This document shows, piece by piece, positions 1-10,200 of a DNA stretch of 64,000 nt. Under the pieces are notes generated by a model, which made no database searches, was not told the DNA's origin, and worked only from the letters and a program-made list of their open reading frames with translations. Made by a program: the position numbers and the translations under genes. How positions within the stretch are numbered: position 1 is the stretch's first letter; the number at the start of each line of letters is the position of its first letter. The DNA is taken from positions 1,798,001 through 1,862,000 of the forward strand of contig NC_089431.1 in the NCBI RefSeq assembly GCF_026210795.1, written 5' to 3'. This stretch comes from Rhizophagus irregularis (taxonomy: Eukaryota; Glomeromycota; Glomeromycetes; Glomerales; Glomeraceae).

Positions 1-1319
1 AATATGATGTTCTGGACAAATTTATTGGATAAGGTAAGATACCGGTATATTACAACATTCGGATTACTTATTACATAGCTAGCTGATAAAATAAATGATA
101 TTAACAAAATGAAAAAAATAGATACCAATTGCAAAGAACTATAAATCTATCAAACTTTTATAAAAAATTGACAACCAGGAAAATATGTGAATATTAATTA
201 ATATAGTAAGTATCTCTAAAAGTTTGAATAAATAAAACAAGCCAAAATCACATTATCTAATTATTACTAACATTCGTTTATTCTTATTTTATTATTACTA
301 TATAAGATCACTTGGTTTATGGTCTAATAACTACCCTGTAAAAAAAGTCAACCCGTTTTTTATATTCAATCTTTTTTCCGTAAAAGGCTCATATTTCCAG
401 AATTAATAGCCTTATATTACGGAATTTATCGAATTATTTACATTTTCCGTGAATGGATCTGTATTTACAGAAATAACGGATAAAATTTTTTATAGGGCTA
501 ATAAGCAAAAGGACAACATAATGTAACATTATATACTATAGGGTTAATAGAAATCACTGAATTTATTTATGTTTTAACAGTAAGTGTATGCATGTAATAA
601 CTGATTTTATGAGAAAATATTATTTGATAATTTAATTTCATTAAAAATTTTATTGATTTTATTCAGGCTAATTATCAAAATTTAAGGTATATTAAAATTA
701 TTTTGGCAATGCTGCACCAACATTTTTATAAAAAATATTCATCACGCAATGAAGACCTGTATGATAAATTGTTATTCAATATTTCAATTACATTTTTATA
801 GTAATTTATGCTTCGCAATTGACTATTAAAATGATTATAGTATATTCAAATTTGGTTAGTAAGTTTTTGCCAAAAATAAAAATTAACTGATTAAAAGTAC
901 TAGTTGTGCAAATTATTATTTTTTTTAGGTCTCGATGCGTAGCAAAAGTATTTTGGTGACGTGGTTGAAGGTATATTGATAAGTATTGGCGAGATAAATA
1001 AATATTATATTTCTTTTCTAAAGCTTCACAGCAACAATGACTTATATGGGTAATATCTACGCTATCCACACCGCCGCATACCCCGTTATCGCTATTTATT
1101 TTTTTTCACGAAATGTGAACCCTATTGGCACAATTATTTATCACCATCATGATATCATGTTGCAATCCTAAATAGTATATTCGTTATTTTTTTTGAAATA
1201 AAATTCACTTTTAAATAAAGATATGTTTACTTAACAACGAAAGGAAATAATATTTATAAATTAAACAGGAAAAAATTTAAAAACTCATTCTTTATAATTA
1301 CAAATAACAATATGTTAAT
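1..1319. other. Intergenic region downstream of the Sel1-kinase gene
   Basis: AT-rich DNA with no open frame that resembles a gene. It holds one small transposon copy (334-497, listed separately). The rest shows only A/T runs and I see no other structure. Confidence 0.6.
334..497 (+). mobile_element. MITE, family A (CCCTGTAAA...TTTATAGGG), copy 1
   Basis: A 164-bp element that begins CCCTGTAAAAAAAGTC and ends TTTTTTATAGGG. It is flanked by a direct CTA at 331-333 and 498-500, a 3-bp target-site duplication. The interior carries the family signature: TTTTTTCCGTAAAAGGCTCAT, TTACGGAATTTATCGAATT and TTCCGTGAATGGATC. There is no coding capacity. Related copies lie near 16.0, 34.5, 46.8, 60.0 and 62.1 kb. 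Confidence 0.85.
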
Positions 1320-3705
1320 TTAATAATTCAATTTAACTATTTTATTTTAAATAAATTAAAATATTTAGTAATAATATCATAATAATACAAAATGTATTTA
1401 ATAAAGAAATATAAACTTACTGCATTGATCAGATGATTGAGTAAATTCCAAAGATTCATTATTAATTTGCAATCCAGAAGTTAAATTTTCGTTATCTTTT
1501 AAGATAATGGTCATTTTTTGTCAGTATATTGTTAAAAATAATCAATAAAATATAAAAAGAAAATATATTTAATACATACCTTTAATTGACTTATTTCTAG
1601 CGTTAATCCCAAAACCCATTTTTTCAAACTCGTCTAACACATCATTGATAGTTGGTCTCCGCTCAGGTTCTTGATCCCAGCAATTTTTATAAAGTTTTTC
1701 ATATTCAATAGGAGTATCAGGAATTGTGTCTTCACGAACGCCATTGTTAATTTTATAAGGAAGTGAAGCTTTATCCCAATCTTTAAATGGAGGATATCCA
1801 CTAGAAATTTCCCACATTAATACACCAAAGCTATATATATCTGATGATTTAGTATATGGAAAATTTTGATCAAAGATACGTTTTGGTTCCATATATGAAA
1901 TAACGCCAAAATTTCCCATATAAACTGTTGATTTTGGATCATTTTGAATTTTTGAAATACCAAAATCAGTAATTTTAGCATTATGCTCATGAATAACTAT
2001 GTTTTTAGAATGCTAAGATGAAAAGCATGATATTGTTAGTATATACCAATTTGTATTATATTAAAATTTCAAATACTACTTACAAGATCTCTATGTAAAA
2101 TATTTTCGTTATGCAAATAATTTAATCCATCTGCAATTTGAAATGCTAATTTTTTCTTATCATCCCAAGTTAAATTCTTAAAATTATCTTTGAGGTAACT
2201 TTGAAGATCACTACCGTCAGCATATTGCATTATAAGAAGGTAATCAGATTTCTTTATCGGATCTATAAAAAATTTAGTAATAATCAAATATAAAGTAAAA
2301 ATAAAAAAACAATCACAATTCTCTTATTACCTAAACTAGTAATGCCTAAACAACGTACAATCCTATTACTATAATCAAGCTGTAAATGTATTTTTAATTC
2401 ATGAATAAAAGCATCTAATAAAGTATGCTTAATATCTGCTGTATTGGATAATTTTTTACAAATAACATAATCATGTATTTTGGTCCAAATTGCTCTACTA
2501 ATATGTCCAAATGCTCCCGTACCAAAAAAAGGCTCTACATTTTCTAATTCATCATAAGATATATATTTAACCTGATTATATTTTAAGGCAGTTTCAATCC
2601 ATTCAGTTGCATTCTCACTTTCTTTTTCTGCCTTTTTAAACCACTCAAATGTTTTAACATCATACTTTTCACCTTCATCACGCTGTGCTTCCTCATCTTT
2701 ATTTGCTACTGCTTTTTGATACCAATAAAAAGCTTTAACTTCATCCCTTTTAGTAACAGTTCCGTTATTAAAATAAATACTTAATTTATATTGTGCATCT
2801 TTATTTCCATTTTCTGCTGCCTTTTGACACCAATAAAAAGCTTTAGTTTCATCTTTTTCAGTTCCAATTCCATTTTCATATACTACACTCAATCTATGTT
2901 GTGCACTATTATTTCCATTTTCTGCTGCTTTTTGATACCAATAAAAAGCTTTTATTTCATTCTTTTCACTACCAATTCCATTTTCATGACATAAACCTAA
3001 TTTATACTGTGCAATTTAATTTCCATTTTCTGCTGCTTTTTCATACCAATAAGAAGCTTTGGCATCATCTTTATTAGTTTTATTAATACCAACTCCTTTT
3101 TCATAATATAAACCTAAATTATATTGTGCATTTTTATTTGCATTTTCCGCTGCTTTTTGATACCAATGAAAAGCTTTATCATCATTTTTTTCAATTCCTA
3201 TTCCTTTTTCATAACACAAACCTAAACTATATTGTGCATTCTTATTGTTATTTTCTGCTGCTTTTTGATACCAATAAAAAGCTTGGAAATTACTTTTTTC
3301 AATACCAATTCCATTTTCATAAAATAAACCCAAATTGTATTGCGCATTATTATTTCCATTTTCTATTGATTTTTGATACCAATAAAAAGCTTTAATTTCA
3401 TCTTTTTCAATGCCAATTCCTTTTTCATAACATAAACCTAGATTATATTGTGCATTTTTATTTCCATTTTCTGATGCTTTCTGATACCAATGACAAGCTT
3501 TATATTTGTCCATGTTAATACCAATTCCATCTTCATAACATACGCCTAAATTATATTGTGCATTCTCATTTTCATTTTCTGCTGCTTTTTCACACCAATA
3601 AAAAGCCTTTCTTAAGTCTTCTTCGTTTTTATAACATAAACTTAAGCTATATCGTGCATTATTATTTCCATTTTCTGCTGCTTTTTGATACCAATAAAAT
3701 GCTTT
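1320..3705 (-). pseudogene. Sel1-repeat protein kinase, C-terminal part, cut off from its N-terminal array
   Basis: Five exons on the minus strand: 3705-2331, 2262-2084, 2012-1580, 1495-1421 and 1336-1320. Exon phases agree at every junction, and the introns sit at the same places as in the paralogue at 54.9-58.5 kb. Exon 1 holds about ten Sel1 units (AFYWYQKAAENGN-type) and the start of the kinase domain, with FGHISRAIW, VICKKL (the lysine) and FIHELKIHL (the helix-C glutamate). Exon 2 ends in LHRDL. Exon 3 starts HSKNIV and carries ITDFGIS, then SSDIYSFGVLMWEISSG and DQEPERRP, typical of TKL-like kinases. Two defects are visible: an in-frame TAA at 3018-3016 inside the Sel1 array, and no start codon of its own because the 5' edge abuts the insertion at 3706-7298. 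The best in-frame ATG is at 3513. I infer that this was once continuous with the array at 7.3-11.4 kb. Confidence 0.75.
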
Positions 3706-3859
3706 CTTTGCTGAAACCTATCGATTTTGAAAAATATGGTAGAAACATTTTTAAAATATGATCACCATATTGCATACGTATTTCTGTTAACTCTGTTGTA
3801 ACTCGATAACAGCAATATGTTAAGCATATGTCAAAAATATGAAATAAAAATATGTCTAG

Positions 3860-3995
3860 AATATGTTAAACATCAATCAAAAATATGATGAAAATATGTA
3901 ATAGGAATGTTTTTATTATATATCAAAAATATGTTGGAAATATGTAATAGGGATGTTTTCATTATATATCAAAAATATGTTGGAAATATTATAAA
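3860..3995. repeat. Left subterminal direct repeats of the 3.6 kb element
   Basis: A unit containing TATCAAAAATATGTTGGAAA followed by TATGTAATAGG recurs two to three times with few changes. The right subterminal zone (about 6885-7080) has its own repeat built on CAACAACATATTCAAAATAT. Subterminal repeat arrays of this kind are commonly transposase-binding regions, which fits a DNA transposon. Confidence 0.6.
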
Positions 3996-4099
3996 TCAAT
4001 TTATTAAAATAATCAAAAATTTAATTACATGTATACAATATCATATGGCACAAATGTTTCTCTCATCTATCAAAAAATTTAAAATACTATATAATTCTT

Positions 4100-5390
4100 A
4101 ATAATATTATTATCCATACCAATACCGCATTATAATAAAATATAACATCGATTTCCTTCATTATGCTCAGTATTATGTATTCCTACAATTGTGATAAAGA
4201 ATAAACGTGGAATGTGATCAACCAAGGTAATTGGAAAATTTTGAAACCACCGTAGTGATTCTTTAGCCTTCTATAAAATAAATATAAATAAAATGTTAAT
4301 ATTATTTCATTAATAAAAAAATAGCTAAATAAATTAAGTTTTTAAAATCAAAACTTACCATCCAATCCACTCAAGAACCAGAATCCATTTCCTATAAAAA
4401 AGAGGAAAAGTTAAATATTATTTAAAAAAATTTAATTTTGAAATAATTTAATTTCAAAATTTTGAACTCACCATCCGATCAATTGGAAATCCATCCTATA
4501 AAAAAAAAAAAGAAAAAAACAGTAATCACAATTTTTTATCATTTTCGAATTTATTTTCCCAAAAGTTTACCTTCATCTACTAATTTCGCACAATCCGAAC
4601 AATATAAAGACCAGTTATCATACTGGGAACTCTGATAATTGAGTCAAAGGAAAACATAAAATAAAAGAAGACGCTACTGTAATTAAACATCTTTCACAAG
4701 AGTTCTAAATATAGGAGTCCTACTAAAGAAATAAAAAAGGTTAATAAAAACTTTTTTTAATTAATTTTCAAAAATATTTTTGATACTCACTTGGGAATCT
4801 GGTGTCTACATCCGTCAGAGCTGATTTCCCTACAAAAAAAGAAAAAATGTAAAAAAAAATTTTTTTCTTTAAAATTTTGAATTCCTATTTTCGAAACTTA
4901 CAATCTTTGAGATTTCAGTTTTCCAAGTCGGAACTGATTGAAAAAAAAAATGATAAAAAGTTTTTTTAAAAGTTTTGAGTTCAACTCGCCATTATCTAGA
5001 ATTCCAGCTTTCAAGTCAGAGCTAATTTCCTACAAAAATCAAACAAAAATAAGTTTTAAAAAAACTTTTCTTTAAAGTTTCAAATTTCTGTTTTTGAAAC
5101 TTACCTATTCTACGCGTCCAAACTTGTCTAAAAATATGAAAAAACAAGGCCAATTTCTTACTGAAATCCTAGTATCCAAGCCGTTTAAAAAAAAAGCATT
5201 TTAAAAGACGAAATAGAGAAATTTTTTTAAAAAAACCAAAATCCATATCCAAAGAACTAAAAAGTCGCTTAAAAGAGAAAAGAAACAGAACATTAATAAT
5301 TATTTCATTAAAGAGATAGGCCAGAAACATTCCTCTTACCAAAATCCTTGTCCAAAAATATTCAAAGAATACTGAAATTTACATCCGTCT
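4100..5390 (-). repeat. Tandem train of intron-like units with micro-exon-like blocks
   Basis: Read on the minus strand, this stretch alternates T-rich runs ending in TAG or AAG, a block of roughly 20-150 nt, then GTAAGT, GTGAGT or GTAAGA. Clear blocks are 5388-5340, 5127-5105 and 4829-4791. The intron-like parts are about 60-85 nt long and resemble one another, for example GTAAGTTTCAAAAACAG and GTAAGTTTCGAAAATAG starts. The blocks also resemble one another (GAAATCAGCTCTGAC and GAAATTAGCTCTGAC). The array therefore looks as if it grew by duplication of an exon-plus-intron unit. I could not recognise a protein from the joined blocks. Confidence 0.6.
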
Positions 5391-7255
5391 AAAAAAAAAG
5401 AAAAAAGTGAGAGAAAGGGAAGTACATGAAAGAGAGATAGGGAAAAAAATGAAAAGAGGGAAAGGGAAATTATGAAAGAGAGGGAAAGGGGGAAAATGAG
5501 AGAGGAAAGTTTACCAAAAAAAAGTTTATGCCGAAAAAAGTTTAACTTTTTTTTAAACTTTAACTTTAGACTTTTTTTAAAGTTATACTTTTTTTTAAAA
5601 AAAAGTGATATTGTTATATTGCTAATATTAAATCACATGACGCGAATTTATTACAATAAGTTTGTATAACCGAAAATTTGAACTTTTTTTTCCCACTTAA
5701 AATACTTATTTATATAAACTTTTTTCCTTTTTTTTCACACTTTTTTTTCCGACTTTCTATAACCTAAAAATTTTTTCTTTCCTATAGAAATATTATTATT
5801 TTAGTAAAAGCTTTTTTTTCAATGGAAGAACCATTTATAAAGGAACCAGAAAGTATTATATAGTACATGAAAATTTTGGTTTTCTTTTTACTTTTATTTT
5901 TTTGATAAAGTATTACGTTTTACTACTAAAAAAAAAAATATAATAAATCTTTTATCAGAAAATGGCCCATATTTTATATTGTGAGTCAAAATAAAGTCAT
6001 TCAAAGGATTTGTGGCTGATATTGTTATATTATCATGTTTGGCTATGGGTAGCTTTTCTCTTTAGATGGATCTAGATGCGTAAAATTTGGTTGGTATATT
6101 GATCGTATCGGCTGTAATTTTCCCGGGATCATCTGTACAAGTCACTGTTATGCAAATCAATTGATATCATGTGATTATAAACAAAAAAAGAAAGTATTTT
6201 TTTTATTTAATTTGATTGTTTACTAATTGCTCATTTATTTATTTTATTTTTTTAGGATACATTTTATTAGCGGTGCAAACATTCTGGATTTATTAGTATA
6301 AAGTATAAACAGACTTGTTAGAGGTCATAAACTATCCCACCAGCTGGCAAAGTGTATGAAATTTCTTTTAATTCACAAAGAAAGCCTTGCTAAAGTCATC
6401 TTTAGTGTAGGTCTAGTAATACATTGCCTTAATTGAGCGTGGCTACGAAGTTTATGATTTTTAAATATATATTATATATCAATATTGATATCTTATGTTT
6501 GATTACACAATTTATTTACTATTTAAATTAAATACATTTTTGCTATATATCAATAAATTAACAATAACGAGTGTCCTTATTATATTATTATAATGCATTT
6601 TAATAAATTAGTGTTATGATAAATGGCAAAGCTAATCAAGATTTATTTTTTAGCATTAGGTAAATTGAACACAATTTGTATTTTCGTTAAAAGGATAAAA
6701 TTATAAATTTTTATTTTTATTTTTTTTTAAAAAAAATCATATTATTTAAAATTAAAAAAATTAAGGTTTCATATTGCCTTTACATAGCCAATATAAAGTA
6801 GTGATTTGGTAACTAAGACGAAAAAAATGCACTAGCGATCAACCTTATAGTCACATGACAGTCACATGCTAGAAGCAGTTATTCATATAACAACAACATA
6901 TTCAAAATATATTATTCATATATCAACAACATATTCAAAATATATTGTTTGTATATCAGCAACAGTATTCAAAATATGTTATTCATATATCAACAGCATA
7001 TTTGAAATATATTAACAACATATTCAAAATATTCATTATATCATTTGTTTAAGTACATGTTTTAACATACTTTGAAAATATTGTAAAATTATTTTATTCA
7101 TATTACAAAAATATTTACTACACTATATTAGTTTAAGTTTAAATTTCAACATATATTAAAAATATTATAACATTATTTTATTAATATTACAAACATATTG
7201 CGTATATTAAAATATATAGAACATATATATACCATCTGTTAGTAATATGTAGTGA
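5391..7255. other. Right half of the 3.6 kb element
   Basis: After a purine-rich tract (GAGAGAAAGGGAAG-type, about 5395-5520) the sequence is AT-rich with long T runs and no convincing open frame. The part from about 6885 holds the right subterminal repeats. I see no transposase fragment. Confidence 0.4.
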
Positions 7256-10200
7256 TTATGTCTGACATATTTTGTGAAAACCAGAGGTTTCTGCAAAGTT
7301 AATTTCATCCTTTCCAATACCAATTCCATTTTCGTAACATAAACCTAAATTATATTGTGCACTAATAATTCCGTTTTCTGCTGCTTTTTGATACCAATTA
7401 AAAGCCACGGCATCATTTTTTGCAATGCCAATTCCATTTTCATAACATAAGCCTAAATTAAATTGTGCATTCGCATTTTTATTTGCTGCTGATTGATACC
7501 AATTAACAGCTTGAGCATAGCTTTTCTCAATACCAATTCCATTTTCATAGAATAAACCTAATTTATATTGTGCATTATTATTATTAAAATTGCTTGCTGC
7601 TTTTTGATACCAATAAAAAGCTTTAGCTTTATTCTTTTCAATACCAATTCCACTTTCATAGCATAAACCTAAATTATATTGTGCATCATTATTTCCATTT
7701 TCCGCAGCTTTTTCGTACCAGTAAAAAGTTTTAACTTCGTCTATTTCAATACCAATTCCATTCTCATAACATAAGCCTAAATTATATTGTGCATCATTAA
7801 TTCCATTTTCTACTGCTTTTTGATACCAATAAAAAGCTTTAGCTTCATCTTTTTCAATACCAATTCCATTCTCATAGCATATACCCAAATTATACTGTGC
7901 ATTTACATTTTGATTTTCTGCTGCTTTTTTATTCCAATAAAAAGATTTAACATTACATTTTTCAACACCAATACCATTTTTATAACATAAACCCAATCTA
8001 TATTGTGCATTACTGTTTTCATTTTCTGCTGCTTTTTGATACCAATAAAAAGCCATAATGTTATCTTCTTTATTAGTGCCAACACCATTTTCCCAAAACA
8101 TGCCTAAATTATATTGTGCATTCTCATTTCTATTTTCTGCTGCTTTTTGATACCAATAAAATGCTTGAAAATTATCTTTTCCAGTACCAATTCCATTCTC
8201 ATAACATAAGCCTAAATTATATTGTGCATCATTAATTCCATTTTCTACTGCTTTTTGATACCAATAAAAAGCTTTTGCTTCATCTTTTTCAGTACCAATT
8301 CCATTTTCATAATATAAACCCAAATTATATTGTGCACCATTAATTCCATTTTCTGCTGCTTTTTGATACCAATAAAATGCTTTAACATTATTTTTTTCAA
8401 TACCAATTCCATTTTCATAACATAAGCATAGATTATATTGTGCACTATTATTTCCATTATCTGCTGCTTTCTGATACCAATAAAATGCTGTTACCTCATT
8501 TTTTTCAATACCAATTCCTTTTTCATAACATAAACCTAAACTATATTGTGCATTTGCATTTTCATTTTTTGCTGCTTTTTGAAACCAATTAAAAGCTGTA
8601 AGATCATTTTTTTCAATACCAATTCCATTTTCATAACATAAACCCAAATTATATTGTGCATCTGCATTTTTATTCGCTGCTGCTTTTTGATACCAATAAA
8701 AAGCTTTAACCTCATCTTTTTCAATACCAATTCCATTTTCGTAACATAAACCCAAATTATATTGCGCACTATTAATTCCGTTTTCTGCTGCTTTTTGATA
8801 CCAATAAAATGCTTTAACATTACTTTTTTCAATACCAATTCCATTTATATAAAAATGACCCAGTTTAATTTGTCCGTCACTACTTTCATTTTCTGCTAAT
8901 TTTTGGTAACAGCAAAAGGCTTTCTCAAAATCTTTTTCAATACCAATTCCATTTTCGTAACATAAACCTAATTTATATTGTGCATCTTGATTTCCATTTG
9001 TTGCAGCAGCTTGATACCAATTAAAAGCCTTAACTTTATCATTAATATTAAATCCTTCACTATAATATAAACTCAAGTTATATTGTATATTTTCATTTTC
9101 ATTTTTTGCTACATTTTGATGACAATAAAAAACTTTATTTTCATTTTTATTAATACCAGTATTATTTTTTGCTTTTTGATACCAATAAGAAGCTTTTTCT
9201 TTATTTTTTTTAGTACCTATTCCATTTTTATAACACATGCCTAATTTATATTGTGCATCTTTATTTTCGTTTTCAGCTGCTTGTTGATACCAATAAAAAG
9301 CCAGACTTACATTTTTTTCAGTACCAATTCCATTTTTATAACATAAACCCAATTTATATTGTGCGTCTTTATTCTCATTTTCTGCTGCTTTTTGATAATA
9401 ATAAAATGCTTTATAATAATCTGATGAAGTACCAATTCCATTTTCATAACATAAACCCAGTCTATATTGTGCATTATTATTTGTTATTGATGCTCTTTGA
9501 TACCAAGGAAAAGCTTCAGTTGTGTTTTTTTTAGTAATACCAATTCCATTTTCATAATATAATCCTAAACTATATTGTGAATTAGTGCTTCCATTTTCAT
9601 AATATAATCCTAAACTATATTGTGAATTAGTGCTTCCATTTTCTACTGCCTTTTGTAGCCAATAAAAAGCTTTTTTCAAATCTTTTTCAATACCAATTCC
9701 ATTTTCATAACATAAACTCAACTCATATTGTGCATTATTCTCACTTTCTGCAGCCTTTTGAAACCAATAAAAAGCTTTAATTTCGTCCTTATCAATATCA
9801 TTTCCATTTTTGAACAATAATCCTAGTTCATATTGTGCATTACTATCCTTACTTTCTGCAGCCTTTTGAAGCCAATAAAAAGCTTTAGCTTTATTTTTTT
9901 TTATCTTGAACCCATTTTCATAATATACACCTAAATCATATTGTGCATTTTTATTGCAATTTAATGCAGCTTTTTGAAGCCAGTAAAAAGCTTTACCCTT
10001 ATCTTTCTCAATTTTAGTTCCATTTTTATACCATAAACTTAAATTATATTGTGCATTACTATTTTCATTTTCTGCTGCTTTTTCATACCAATAAAAAGCT
10101 TTGACCTCATCTTTTTCAATACCTATTCCATTTTCATAACATAAACCCAAACTATATTGTGCATTACTATTTTCATTTTCTGCTGCTTTTTGATACCAAC

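Larger units (their letters stand above)
3706..7298. mobile_element. 3.6 kb TIR insertion inside the Sel1-kinase gene
   Basis: The two ends are imperfect inverted repeats of about 34 bp, CTTTGCTGAAACCTATCG at the left and CTTTGCAGAAACCTCTGG (read on the minus strand) at the right. Taking the segment out while leaving one copy of the 2-bp flank (AA on the minus strand) joins the neighbouring Sel1 codons in frame as GAT-GAA-ATT-AAA-GCA-TTT, exactly the consensus unit. That is strong evidence for an insertion. The interior has AT-rich subterminal repeats near both ends, an array of intron-like units (4.1-5.4 kb) and a purine-rich tract (5.39-5.56 kb). I see no transposase, so it would be non-autonomous or decayed. 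The superfamily is not clear; the 2-bp duplication would fit mariner-like elements, but the sequence is not TA. Confidence 0.7.
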
